NCBI RefSeq assembly: GCF_014773245.1
Contig: NZ_JACWMX010000009.1
Coordinates: forward strand, 1-64,000
Origin: Mucilaginibacter glaciei
GTDB lineage: Bacteria > Bacteroidota > Bacteroidia > Sphingobacteriales > Sphingobacteriaceae
Direction of reading: 5' to 3'
DNA length: 64,000 nucleotides
Below are positions 1 through 8,054 of the stretch, in pieces; positions within the stretch are counted from its first letter, which is position 1, and each line of letters begins with the position of its first letter. The position numbers were made by a program, and so were the translations under genes. The notes under the pieces were generated by a model, which saw only the letters and a program-made list of their open reading frames with translations, had not been told where the DNA came from and made no database searches.

Positions 1-63
1 GTAGCCCGTAGGGGAATAATCTCGAACCAATTTATCAAAGATTTAAAGCGATTAGCAGGTTAA
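1..63 (+). repeat. C-terminal coding tag, copy 1 (possible 3' end of an off-window gene)
   Basis: One plus-strand frame is open from the window edge to a TAA and ends GIISNQFIKDLKRLAG. Seven further copies of the same C-terminal pattern occur at 13.2, 36.0, 43.5, 46.5, 55.25, 55.35 and 55.5 kb. Copy 2 (ending MINDFKRLAG) differs from this one mainly at third codon positions and by conservative changes, as expected for coding DNA. Because the frame is open to the left, this could be the true 3' end of an intact gene, with the others being duplicated ends. I do not recognise the protein. Confidence 0.5.
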
Positions 64-117
64 ATCAAATATTTCTGGTGATTTAAAATTAGTCGGCACC
101 CTTTATTTTAAACGGTA

Positions 118-819
118 TTATAGTCCAAACTTGATAACACCAATTGGTTTTTTTCTATAGCTTTTAAAAATCCAATCCCAGAAAGGAAAAACTGAACCAT
201 AGTTAGAATTAGTTTCAACTATAACATTAGAGTGATGAATACGGTGCATCAAAGGGCTAATGATCAGTTTTCTTAAAAAAAAGTCCACTTTTTCATTCAT
301 TCTGATATTGGAGTGAACCAGTAAAACCACAGGAAAAAACAATATACCGTAAGCTATTAACCCGGTCACCGTAGCACCTATCAAAATAAGAAATACAGCT
401 TTGGAAATTACGGCAAAAAACAGCTCAACGGTATGAAAACGAACTGCCGTTGTCGTGTTCATACTTTCATCCTCATGGTGGAATTTATGAAACCTCCAAA
501 GCAAAGGTATCTTATGATTGATGCGATGCCACCAGTATACAAAAAAGTCGATGCAAAGTATTTGAAGTATTAACGAAAGTATGATCGGCAAATCAGTAAA
601 AGGAATAATTCCAAAATGCCCGGCAGAGGCATATACCATCAGCTTTTGTAAATAGAAACCGCTTACAAAAGAAAACAGGAGATTAATCAATCCTACTATG
701 ATATTTTTCAGATCGTGATTGTTCTTCAATAACTCTTTTCTTTGCGGGAAAAGATGCTCTGCCAGGTAAGTTAGCAAAAAAATCAAGCCAACTGCCAGTG
801 ATTGTAAGGCATTACTCAT
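118..819 (-). CDS. Sterol desaturase / fatty acid hydroxylase family membrane protein
   Basis: An integral-membrane di-iron oxygenase-type protein of 233 residues. The three histidine clusters of the family are present: HRINH at residues 98-102, HKFHH at 111-115 and HRIHH at 192-196, so the metal site looks complete. Hydrophobic segments near residues 8-20, 40-60, 78-96 and 135-170 fit a four-helix membrane fold. The family hydroxylates or desaturates lipids such as sterols, fatty acids and carotenoids; the substrate here cannot be told. The gene is transcribed away from the arsenic island, with about 185 bp between it and arsM, and nothing in the sequence ties it to arsenic. Confidence 0.85.
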   Translation of the reverse strand: MSNALQSLAVGLIFLLTYLAEHLFPQRKELLKNNHDLKNIIVGLINLLFSFVSGFYLQKLMVYASAGHFGIIPFTDLPIILSLILQILCIDFFVYWWHRINHKIPLLWRFHKFHHEDESMNTTTAVRFHTVELFFAVISKAVFLILIGATVTGLIAYGILFFPVVLLVHSNIRMNEKVDFFLRKLIISPLMHRIHHSNVIVETNSNYGSVFPFWDWIFKSYRKKPIGVIKFGL

Positions 820-1004
820 GACGAACTAATTTAATGTAACAGTTACCTCTCCTATTTTTTAATTCCGGGTTTAAGATATAACTTCATTTCTTAAAATTAC
901 GATAAAATAGGATTGTTGGGTTTCATCCGCGAAAAGTTGCAAATGAATAAGTTTAAAAAAGCCATTAGCCTACAATCAACGTATATCTTTTATAATTAGA
1001 ACCG

Positions 1005-1976
1005 ATGGACAGTTATCTTGATGAAACAATAAACGTATACCGCGATGCCGCATTGAAACCTGATGTCGGCCTTTGTTGTACTACAACGCCCATGAATGCC
1101 TTTCCGGGCCTGGAAATACCAAAGATCATGCAGGAGATGAATTATGGCTGTGGTTCTATCGTAAGTGCTAATGACCTGGCTAATGAACCAAATATATTGT
1201 ATGTGGGCGTTGGCGGCGGTATGGAGCTTTTGCAGTTTTCTTATTTTAGCAGGACCGAAAATGGGGTTATAGGCGTTGATATTGTGGATGAAATGCTGCA
1301 TAGCTGCGCTGATAATTTGTTAGAAGCCGAAAAGTTAAACCCCTGGTTTAAAAAGGAATTTATTGACTTGCGTAAAGGCTCTGCATTGGCGCTGCCGGTA
1401 GCTGATAATTCCATAGATGTTGCCGGTCAAAATTGTCTGTTCAATATTTTTAAAGCGGATGATCTGAAACAGGCACTAATGGAAATTTACCGCGTTTTGA
1501 AACCCGGTGGCCGGTTGGTAATGTCTGACCCGGTTTGCGACCAGACTATGAATGACGCATTACGAAATGACGACAGGTTGCGGGCTTTATGCCTTACCGG
1601 CTCGTTAACGCTTAATGATTATATTAAAAGCATTACCGATATAGGTTTTGGCACGATCGAGATCAGGGCGAAAAGGCCTTACCGCGTTTTGGCGCCAGGC
1701 CAGTATCCAACCGATGAGTTGTTATACATTGAAAGTGTGGAAGTTTGCGCTATTAAAGACCCCATGCCGGCTGATGGCCCCTGTGTATTTACCGGCAAGG
1801 CGGCTATCTACTATGGGGAAAAGGAGTATTTTGATGATGATAAAGGCCATGTTTTAATGCCTAACCAGCCTTTAGCAGTTTGTGATAAAACAGCTGGGAA
1901 TTTGGCAGCATTAAAACGTGATGACATTTTCATCTCTAACTCTACCTGGTTTTACGATGGCGGCGGTTGTTGTTAA
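1005..1976 (+). CDS. arsM: Arsenite methyltransferase of the arsenosugar type
   Basis: A cytosolic SAM-dependent methyltransferase of 323 residues that would methylate trivalent arsenic, the first step to methylated arsenicals and arsenosugars. The SAM-binding motif I is ILYVGVGGG near residues 64-72, with the acidic motif VDIVDEM at 91-97 and YRVLKPGGRLVMSDP at 162-176. Candidate arsenic-binding cysteines include C24/C25 (GLCCTTTP), C49, C144 (QNCLF), C178 and C196. The protein ends in GGGCC, a vicinal pair shared with the DUF6428 protein at 7.5 kb. It is followed after 12 bp by an epimerase gene, probably in one operon. The ArsS, glycosyltransferase and peroxidase-like neighbours support the arsenosugar subtype. 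Confidence 0.9.
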   Translation: MDSYLDETINVYRDAALKPDVGLCCTTTPMNAFPGLEIPKIMQEMNYGCGSIVSANDLANEPNILYVGVGGGMELLQFSYFSRTENGVIGVDIVDEMLHSCADNLLEAEKLNPWFKKEFIDLRKGSALALPVADNSIDVAGQNCLFNIFKADDLKQALMEIYRVLKPGGRLVMSDPVCDQTMNDALRNDDRLRALCLTGSLTLNDYIKSITDIGFGTIEIRAKRPYRVLAPGQYPTDELLYIESVEVCAIKDPMPADGPCVFTGKAAIYYGEKEYFDDDKGHVLMPNQPLAVCDKTAGNLAALKRDDIFISNSTWFYDGGGCC

Positions 1977-1988
1977 ACAGATCTGCCG

Positions 1989-2978
1989 ATGAAAATATTT
2001 ATCACAGGCGTTACCGGTTATATTGGCCAAAAACTGGCTATGCAATTAGCTGATGACGGACACACTATACATGCCCTGGTGCGCGACGAAGAAAAAGGAA
2101 AAACTTTGTTGAACCACCCGAACATCTTTTTATTTCAGGGTGATGTTTTAAATACGGGCTCTTTATTAAACGCCATGAAAAACTGCCGGCAAGTGTATCA
2201 CCTTGCTGCATTAGCATCGGTATGGCATAAAAATCCGGAGCGTTTCAACGAAATAAATGTAACAGGCCTGCAAAACGTTTTGGATGCCTGTTTGCAATCA
2301 GGTATTGCAGACGTGCTATTCACCTCAACTGCAGGCGTTGTTGGGGATTCCAAGGACGGCAATCCGGTAGGTGAACTAACCAACCTTAATCCCAAATTGG
2401 AAACGCTGTACGAACAAAGTAAGGTAGCCGCTGAAAACCTGCTGAAAACGTATATACCGAAAGGAATCCGCGGCGTTATCGTCAATCCCAGCAGGGTATA
2501 CGGCCCAGGGTTATTAACTGAGAGTAATGGATTTACCCGTTTGATAAAGATGTATATCAATGGGAACTGGAAGATAAAGCCTTGTAACGGGAAAAGTATT
2601 GGCAACTACGTGTATATTGACGATACCATAAAAGGCTTGATAGCCGCAATGCAAAAAGCCAAACCCGGTGAACGTTATTTGTTAGGCGGTATCAATGCCA
2701 CTTACAACGAATTTTTCAGCCTGGTAGATGAGCTTACAGGGGTGAACAGAAAGATGCATAATGTGCCTTTGCCTGTTATGCTCTTGCTGTCCCGTATACA
2801 ATTAATAATAGCCGGCCTTTTTGGCAAGCAGCCCATGATCACACCACCCTTTGTGCGGAAATACAACAAGCACTGGATAGTCAGTTCACAAAAAGCCGAA
2901 CAGGAACTTGGTTACACCATTACACCTTTACGTGAAGGGGTAAGTAAAACGCTTGACTGGCTTAATCAACTTGCTTAA
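1989..2978 (+). CDS. NAD-dependent epimerase/dehydratase (extended SDR)
   Basis: An extended short-chain dehydrogenase of 329 residues. The N-terminal nucleotide motif TGVTGYIG (residues 6-13) and the catalytic YxxxK (Y141, K145) with an upstream FTST serine/threonine are all present. Such enzymes epimerise, dehydrate or reduce nucleotide sugars or related ketones. Tight spacing behind arsM suggests a role in shaping the sugar part of an arsenosugar or another arsenic-linked glycoside, which is inference. The 3' end overlaps the convergent TlpA-like gene by 17 bp. Confidence 0.85.
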   Translation: MKIFITGVTGYIGQKLAMQLADDGHTIHALVRDEEKGKTLLNHPNIFLFQGDVLNTGSLLNAMKNCRQVYHLAALASVWHKNPERFNEINVTGLQNVLDACLQSGIADVLFTSTAGVVGDSKDGNPVGELTNLNPKLETLYEQSKVAAENLLKTYIPKGIRGVIVNPSRVYGPGLLTESNGFTRLIKMYINGNWKIKPCNGKSIGNYVYIDDTIKGLIAAMQKAKPGERYLLGGINATYNEFFSLVDELTGVNRKMHNVPLPVMLLLSRIQLIIAGLFGKQPMITPPFVRKYNKHWIVSSQKAEQELGYTITPLREGVSKTLDWLNQLA

Positions 2979-3438
2979 CCGCCGTTACCAATTCTTCATA
3001 AGTATAAGCACCTTCATGAAACTTTTTCTTGCTACCTTTTACAATTAGGGTTCCAGGCAATGCTCCGGACCAGTCGGCACTTATCTTTTCAGTATACGAG
3101 TTTGGCGCTTCGTTCAATAGGTAAATTTCGCCGGTCAACTGATGCGCTTTTACAAACGGCTGAACATTACTTAACAGTTTAGATTTTAGGTCGGTACTGA
3201 TGAGGATAACCTTAACGGGCTTGCCTTTTACGGATGTCTTAAATTTTTCAAACTCGGGTAGTTCTTTCACACAAGGCTTGCACCAGGTAGCCCAAAAGTT
3301 TATAACATAAATAGTGTCTTTCCCTTGTTTAATGCGGCTTTCTAATTGAGAAACCGTTAAGAGCTTAACCTGTTGGGCTCTTAACTGCAAGGATAACAGC
3401 AAGCAAAAAGCAATAGTATATAGGAATTTATTTGTCAT
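2962..3438 (-). CDS. TlpA-like thioredoxin-fold protein, exported
   Basis: A periplasmic thiol-disulfide protein of the TlpA/ResA type. Using the ATG start, the product begins MTNKFLYTIAFCLLLSLQ, a clear signal peptide ending near LRAQQ. A TTG seven codons upstream is a weaker alternative. The redox motif FWATWCKPC is intact, followed by a cis-proline-type segment (GALPGTLIV). It lies on the opposite strand from both flanking genes, convergent with the epimerase and divergent from a glycosyltransferase 72 bp away. A role in keeping cysteines of exported arsenic proteins reduced is possible but unproven. Confidence 0.85.
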   Translation of the reverse strand: MTNKFLYTIAFCLLLSLQLRAQQVKLLTVSQLESRIKQGKDTIYVINFWATWCKPCVKELPEFEKFKTSVKGKPVKVILISTDLKSKLLSNVQPFVKAHQLTGEIYLLNEAPNSYTEKISADWSGALPGTLIVKGSKKKFHEGAYTYEELVTAVKQVD

Positions 3439-3510
3439 GACTTTTGTTAATTTTATCAAATACAGTTTAATATACGTTTTATTTATTAAGGCAGATGAAG
3501 ACGACTATCC

Positions 3511-4203
3511 ATGAAAGTAAGCATTATTATACCTGTTTTTAATGAGGCTGAAAATATCGGCAAACTGGTCATGTATTTAACAAAGTTTGGTAACGATAGT
3601 TTAATGGAAATCATCGTTGTTGATGGCGGAAGCAAAGACGATACGCTAACTAATGCGAAAGAAGCTGGTGCGTTAAACATTGTAGCCCCGCAAAAAGGCC
3701 GTGCAGCGCAAATGAATTTTGGTGCTTCAATGGCTAAAGGCGACTTGCTTTATTTTGTTCATGCGGATACACTACCACCTGAAACCTACATCGCCGATAT
3801 CGCAGCAGCCATAACATCCGGCTATGATATGGGCAGGTATCTTTCCACTTATGATAGCAAAAATTGGTTACTTAAACTTAACGCCGTGTTAAGTCGGCTG
3901 GATACTTTTGGGGGTATGGGCGGCGATCAAACCCTTTTCATCACCAGCCAGTTATTCAATCAAGCTGGCGGTTTTAACGGCAGCATGAAGATTATGGAAG
4001 AATTTGAATTTTGCGCACGAGCCCGGAAAAAAGGCAAATATAAGATCATTAAAAAGCCGGTGCTGATCTCTGCGAGAAAGTATGAAACAAACGGTTGGTT
4101 TACTGTACAGCTGGCTAATTACACGATTGTTAGCATGTACCAAAAAGGCGCAAGTCAGGAAAGTATGGTTACGAAATATAAAGAAATGCTGAATTACCGC
4201 TAA
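3511..4203 (+). CDS. Family 2 glycosyltransferase, arsenosugar-associated (TIGR04283-like)
   Basis: A 230-residue GT-A glycosyltransferase. It shows the family 2 start SIIIPVFNEAENI, the nucleotide-binding VDGGSKDDT (residues 37-45) and a metal-binding FVHADT motif (82-87). Length and sequence match the compact family 2 enzymes found beside arsS in arsenosugar loci. The likely job is sugar transfer during arsenosugar assembly; donor and acceptor cannot be read from the sequence. The stop overlaps the convergent DUF2064 gene by 4 bp, so two transcripts end tail to tail here. Confidence 0.87.
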   Translation: MKVSIIIPVFNEAENIGKLVMYLTKFGNDSLMEIIVVDGGSKDDTLTNAKEAGALNIVAPQKGRAAQMNFGASMAKGDLLYFVHADTLPPETYIADIAAAITSGYDMGRYLSTYDSKNWLLKLNAVLSRLDTFGGMGGDQTLFITSQLFNQAGGFNGSMKIMEEFEFCARARKKGKYKIIKKPVLISARKYETNGWFTVQLANYTIVSMYQKGASQESMVTKYKEMLNYR

Positions 4204-4811
4204 ATGCTGATTCCATTCAATTCCAGATCATTGGCCTCATCAACATCATGCAGCTTTTGCAATAAACTATAGGTTAATTTTAGTTGGGTTGCGGTAGCTA
4301 TAGTTTGGGTGGTTACCTGATCGGTACTCCAGGCTTTATCCTTAAATAATTCAGGTATATAACCATTAGAACCTAACAGGTAATAACCACCATCAAAAGT
4401 TGGACCTATGACAACATCATTAACGTTCAGTGCAGTAATTGCTTGTTCAATTATGGCCGTTTGCAACTGATAACAATCGCTGCCAATGATCATTACCTTT
4501 TTAAATCCCTGATCAAATAGTTCTTTAAAAGCGTTTAACATTCGTTCGCCTAAATCCCCACCAAATTGCTGCCTTTTGGTATAACCCGGGAAAGTCCAAA
4601 TATCATGTTCTATGACTTGATCGGTGTAGTAAATGAATTTCCGGCAGTTTAAGGGGATGGTGATTTGCCGGGTATGACCTAATAATAAATTATAAACCGC
4701 CAAAGCTTTGTCATCACCTATTACTTTAGCCAGCCGGGTCTTGACTTTGCCTAATTCCGGATGGCGTACAAAGATGATAAGAGCGGTGTTCAAGGGTGTG
4801 ATATCATTCAT
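4200..4811 (-). CDS. DUF2064 / TIGR04282-type glycosyltransferase, arsenosugar-associated
   Basis: A 203-residue GT-A-like protein. It has the DUF2064 opening FVRHPELGKVKTRLAKVIG, the mid-chain IGSDCYQL and the FDGGYYLLG segment. I chose the ATG 2 bp after the arsS stop; a longer reading frame begins inside arsS and gives an arginine-rich N-terminus unlike the family. The pairing of this protein with a TIGR04283-type enzyme and ArsS is a known signature of arsenosugar loci. Its exact reaction is not established. It is the last gene of the leftward operon DUF547 - AhpD-like - arsS - DUF2064. Confidence 0.87.
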   Translation of the reverse strand: MNDITPLNTALIIFVRHPELGKVKTRLAKVIGDDKALAVYNLLLGHTRQITIPLNCRKFIYYTDQVIEHDIWTFPGYTKRQQFGGDLGERMLNAFKELFDQGFKKVMIIGSDCYQLQTAIIEQAITALNVNDVVIGPTFDGGYYLLGSNGYIPELFKDKAWSTDQVTTQTIATATQLKLTYSLLQKLHDVDEANDLELNGISI

Positions 4812-4813
4812 AG

Positions 4814-5863
4814 TTATTCTGCAACTACGCCGCCACAACTTGAACCGGCGCCCGCGGTACAACCGTAGCAATGCTGTTTTAAAATGATCTCGCGGTTTTG
4901 TAATAAACTCAAATCAAAATCTGATAAATGCTGTGACCATGCCGGGGTTACTTTCAGGTCGAGCATCTGGTTAAAATCACAGTCGTATAAATAGCCGTCC
5001 CAACCAACGGAGATAGTATTGCGGCACATTACATTGGCAACTGCTGCGGGGTTAAACGCGCCGATCAGCTTTTCCATATACTTGTCGTAGTTACCGGTCG
5101 TTAGCAAATAATCCAGATACCTGCTGATAGGCATATTGGTAATGGCGAAAAGGTTATTGAAATTGATGTTGTAATTTTTCATCAATTCAAACTTGTACTC
5201 TTTCTCCAAAGCATCCTGCGATGGCGGCATAAAGGCACCTGCCGGGTTATAAACGAGGTTTAATGTTAAGCCGGTATCAGGCATTCCATATCCAACTGAA
5301 TTAAGCATTTGAAGTGCTTTAATGGAATCTTCGAAGACGCCGTCGCCCCGCTGTTTATCCGTTCTGTCCTGTGTAAAACTTGGTAATGATGAAAATACTT
5401 CGATCTGGTGCAGTTTAAAAAATTCCGGCAGATCATGAAAACGCTTATTGGCTAATATGATGGTGAGGTTACAGCGTACAATGATGTGCTTGCCCAAAGC
5501 TTTAACCTGCTCAACAAACCATCTAAAGTCAGGGTTCAATTCAGGTGCACCGCCAGTTAGATCAACTATTTTGATAGGGGAATTGGCCAATACATTGAGG
5601 CAAAGCTGCATGGTTTCCCTCGTCATGATCTCTTTCCGATCCGGGCCCGCATCCACATGGCAATGCTTGCAAACCTGGTTGCACATTTTGCCCATGTTCA
5701 CCTGAAAGATTTCAACGCCGCTGGCTACTAACGGAAACATACCTAAGTCTGCAACTTTCTGTTTAAATGAATCATGCTTGTGCTTAGGATCATGTTCCAG
5801 AATATCCAGTTGATAGGAACTGTTAGCTAAAGGGTTTTGCAAAACTTTTAAGGACTTGATCAT
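4814..5863 (-). CDS. arsS: Radical SAM arsenosugar biosynthesis enzyme
   Basis: A 349-residue cytosolic radical SAM enzyme. The 4Fe-4S motif is C61-x3-C65-x2-C68 (MCNQVCKHCHVDAGP), followed by the SAM-binding VDLTGGAPELN. The C-terminal part is the Cys-rich domain typical of this family, ending with C332-Y-G-C335 and C343. ArsS-type enzymes are proposed to join the adenosyl moiety of SAM to dimethylated arsenic, giving the arsenosugar precursor. Its start overlaps the stop of the upstream AhpD-like gene by one base, so translation is probably coupled. Confidence 0.92.
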   Translation of the reverse strand: MIKSLKVLQNPLANSSYQLDILEHDPKHKHDSFKQKVADLGMFPLVASGVEIFQVNMGKMCNQVCKHCHVDAGPDRKEIMTRETMQLCLNVLANSPIKIVDLTGGAPELNPDFRWFVEQVKALGKHIIVRCNLTIILANKRFHDLPEFFKLHQIEVFSSLPSFTQDRTDKQRGDGVFEDSIKALQMLNSVGYGMPDTGLTLNLVYNPAGAFMPPSQDALEKEYKFELMKNYNINFNNLFAITNMPISRYLDYLLTTGNYDKYMEKLIGAFNPAAVANVMCRNTISVGWDGYLYDCDFNQMLDLKVTPAWSQHLSDFDLSLLQNREIILKQHCYGCTAGAGSSCGGVVAE

Positions 5864-6198
5864 TACATACTAATTTCTTTGACTTTATTCATCATCTGTA
5901 CGCCATGTACCAATACCGCGCCGCCTTTAATAGCCGATGCTACGTGTACCGCTTCCATCATCTGTGCTTCGCTAAAGCCTTTTTCATAGGCATCGCTGCT
6001 GTAGGCATCAATACAGTAAGGGCACTGTACCGCATGGGCCACAGCCAAAGCAATTAATGATTTTTCCTTCGCTGTCAATGCGCCATCCTTAAATACTTCG
6101 CCATAGTAAGCAAAGAATTTATCGGCCATTTCTTTTTGGTATTCCCCGATGTTGCCAAACTTGCCCAAATCTTCGGCATTATAATAATGATCAGCCAT
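5863..6198 (-). CDS. AhpD/carboxymuconolactone-decarboxylase-like protein of arsenosugar loci
   Basis: A compact 111-residue all-helical protein of the AhpD superfamily with the redox pair in VQCPYCIDAYSSDAYEKG. This is the arsenosugar biosynthesis-associated peroxidase-like family that travels with arsS. AhpD proteins use the CxxC pair for peroxide or disulfide chemistry; the activity in arsenic metabolism is not established. It overlaps the upstream DUF547 gene by 8 bp and arsS by 1 bp, which argues strongly for co-translation and a shared pathway. Confidence 0.88.
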   Translation of the reverse strand: MADHYYNAEDLGKFGNIGEYQKEMADKFFAYYGEVFKDGALTAKEKSLIALAVAHAVQCPYCIDAYSSDAYEKGFSEAQMMEAVHVASAIKGGAVLVHGVQMMNKVKEISM

Positions 6199-6988
6199 TG
6201 TTTTCAGATTTATAATTATTCAAATATAAACTCCAGTCGTACTTTTTAAAATGGATCGTTGGTTTAGTTCCTTCGGGGATGATTTTGTTTCTATTTAAAA
6301 TCTCTAACATACCCTTTTTACCTCCGAAATCATGGCGAAACCAGCCCATCAAGGCCGGAACTTCTACTGTATTTTGCTCTTTGTTATAAGTTACCTCACC
6401 CTTTAAATAGGTTTTAACCGCCACATTCAATTGTTTATCTATTTGTTCAGGCTCATAAAAAGCGATTGGTGGGCAGCTTTTGGCCCCGCAGTTCAAAGCA
6501 AAATGAATGCGGTAATCCAGCGTTTCCACACGAAACTTCTTTTCAAATCCCGATGGGAAAAGCTTACCTAAATAGCCTTCACTCCATTTAACCTTACTGT
6601 GGCGCAATATCCCATGTTCGATCAGGTCGAGGCTTAATTCCTGCCGGGCAACGTGGATCTGTTTGCTCGAAAATAACGAGCCACGCGTTTTATATTGATC
6701 GGGATCTTTCTTTAAGATGACCTGTGTAAAACCATTATACAGGTTTAGCCAGAATGCCAATTTTTTATGATCGGTATTCAACTGTTCCGCTAAAAAGTTT
6801 TGATCTGTATTTTTTAGGGTATCAATAAATGCCGCGGTACTATCGCCGGTTTTGGCTGCATATAAAAAGTTTTGTGATAACTTGATGTAATTTGTGGCTT
6901 TAGCAGTTTTAAACTGCGCGTCAACAATTCCTGTCATCAACAGGAAGAACACGATATAAGCCGTTCTAAGAAAGTGTCTCAAAAGCAT
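6191..6988 (-). CDS. DUF547 family exported protein
   Basis: A 265-residue secreted or periplasmic protein with signal peptide MLLRHFLRTAYIVFFLLM ending near VDAQ. The DUF547 core is visible as AFWLNLYNGFTQVIL and FALNCGAKSCPPI. The family is widespread and has no settled biochemical role. It is the first gene of the leftward arsenosugar operon, diverging from arsR across a 99 bp intergenic region that carries an ArsR-type palindrome. Arsenic-responsive control is therefore likely. Confidence 0.85.
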   Translation of the reverse strand: MLLRHFLRTAYIVFFLLMTGIVDAQFKTAKATNYIKLSQNFLYAAKTGDSTAAFIDTLKNTDQNFLAEQLNTDHKKLAFWLNLYNGFTQVILKKDPDQYKTRGSLFSSKQIHVARQELSLDLIEHGILRHSKVKWSEGYLGKLFPSGFEKKFRVETLDYRIHFALNCGAKSCPPIAFYEPEQIDKQLNVAVKTYLKGEVTYNKEQNTVEVPALMGWFRHDFGGKKGMLEILNRNKIIPEGTKPTIHFKKYDWSLYLNNYKSENNG

Positions 6989-7044
6989 ACATAAATTACG
7001 TAATAATATTTCTTATGGCTTTATGAAACTGAAATAAGAATTAA

Positions 7045-7076
7045 TTTGGAAATACAAATGATTAATCGTAATATTG
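7045..7076 (+). promoter_or_regulatory. Bacteroidota-type promoter of arsR
   Basis: TTTG (7045-7048) is followed after 20 bp by TAATATTG (7069-7076), close to the Bacteroidota consensus TTTG-N19-23-TAnnTTTG. It would give a 5' leader of only a few bases before the arsR ATG at 7088. The ArsR palindrome overlaps the -7 element. Inferred by pattern only. Confidence 0.5.
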
Positions 7077-7082
7077 CAATAT
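7071..7082. promoter_or_regulatory. Probable ArsR operator 1
   Basis: ATATTGCAATAT is a perfect 12-bp palindrome, 5 bp before the arsR ATG and between the divergent arsR and DUF547 genes. The same core AATATTGCAATA recurs upstream of the DUF6428 gene at 7441-7452. Two identical dyads in the two promoter regions of one arsenic locus point to ArsR autoregulation and control of both transcript directions. Binding is inferred. Confidence 0.65.
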
Positions 7083-7087
7083 AAAGT

Positions 7088-7417
7088 ATGGGCTTAACTA
7101 AAACAGAAATATTCACCGAAGAACAGAATAGGTTAGCTGTGATGCTTAAAGCTATCGCGCATCCTGCCCGTATCGCCATCTTACAGGAGATCATTAAATC
7201 TAACACCTGTATTTGCGGCGACCTGGTAGATGAGCTGGGTTTGGCTCAGCCAACCATTTCGCAGCATTTGAAAGAATTGAAAAATGCCGGACTGATACAG
7301 GGAACGATTGAAGGCGTTAGCGTATGTTACTGCATCAACCCGCCGGTTTGGAATGAGCTGCGTGAACAGATGAGTGGTTTCTTTGCGGCTTATGATCTGA
7401 AAGCGACCTGCTGTTAA
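7088..7417 (+). CDS. arsR: ArsR-family arsenic-responsive repressor
   Basis: A 109-residue winged-helix regulator. The metal-site motif sits at the start of the HTH as TCICGDLVDELGL, the CxC version of the ArsR ELCVCDL box. It is followed by the recognition helix AQPTISQHLKELKNAGLI and the wing. A second vicinal pair ends the protein (ATCC). The two Cys clusters are suited to bind trivalent arsenic and release DNA. It lies divergent from the arsenosugar operon and at the head of the detoxification operon. Confidence 0.92.
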   Translation: MGLTKTEIFTEEQNRLAVMLKAIAHPARIAILQEIIKSNTCICGDLVDELGLAQPTISQHLKELKNAGLIQGTIEGVSVCYCINPPVWNELREQMSGFFAAYDLKATCC

Positions 7418-7438
7418 AAAAATTTGATTAAACCCATC

Positions 7439-7452
7439 GCAATATTGCAATA
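7439..7452. promoter_or_regulatory. Probable ArsR operator 2
   Basis: GCAATATTGCAATA contains two overlapping palindromes, GCAATATTGC and TATTGCAATA. It repeats the core of the dyad before arsR and lies about 20 bp upstream of the DUF6428 ATG. This suggests that the downstream genes have their own ArsR-controlled promoter as well as read-through from arsR. Confidence 0.6.
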
Positions 7453-7471
7453 ATATAATAATCATAAAGCC

Positions 7472-8044
7472 ATGAATAAAGTAGAAGCGATCAACTGGAA
7501 AACCTTCAAAGACACCTTATTACAGCATCCCGACCTTGACCTGCAATTCCAATATGCAGAGGGTAAACTGGTTGATGCAGCCTATCATATCACCGAGATC
7601 AAGCAAGCGCCGATCACTTCAGTAGATTGTGGTGGTGTGATGAACGCCTGGACGGAGATCATTGTGCAGTTATGGGTACCGGAGAATGGGGAACAGCAGG
7701 AACGCTCCATGAAAGTAGGTAAAGCTTTGTCTATTGTAGATATTGTAGAAAAAATGCTGCCGCTTAATCCTAATGGCACAGTAAAGATCGAGTTTGGTAA
7801 TTCAGAGTTTGATACCCGCCAGATGTTTCCGAATGAAATGATAATCGACGGCAACGCGTTGACTGTTGACCTGCGCCCTGATGCGGTGCAATGTAAAGCT
7901 ATCGGTCGTGGCGGTAGTTGTGGTACGACTGAGAAAGGTGAAGAATGCTGCACACCTGCGGCAGTGGAAAAACCTAAAGTACAATTAGTCAACCTGGCTG
8001 CACCAATGGAAGCTTGCTGCACACCGGGAGGAGGCTGCTGCTAA
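7472..8044 (+). CDS. DUF6428 family protein with Cys-rich tail
   Basis: A 190-residue cytosolic protein. The first 150 residues match the DUF6428 family seen in Bacteroidota ars operons. The last 45 residues are Cys-rich: CKAIGRGGSCG, GEECCTP, EACCTPGGGCC. Three CC pairs in a flexible tail look like binding sites for trivalent arsenic, suggesting a metallochaperone or buffer role, which is inference. The terminal GGGCC is shared with ArsM in this locus. It is the first gene after the second ArsR operator and lies 10 bp before the acetyltransferase gene. Confidence 0.85.
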   Translation: MNKVEAINWKTFKDTLLQHPDLDLQFQYAEGKLVDAAYHITEIKQAPITSVDCGGVMNAWTEIIVQLWVPENGEQQERSMKVGKALSIVDIVEKMLPLNPNGTVKIEFGNSEFDTRQMFPNEMIIDGNALTVDLRPDAVQCKAIGRGGSCGTTEKGEECCTPAAVEKPKVQLVNLAAPMEACCTPGGGCC

Positions 8045-8054
8045 ATATGATAAA

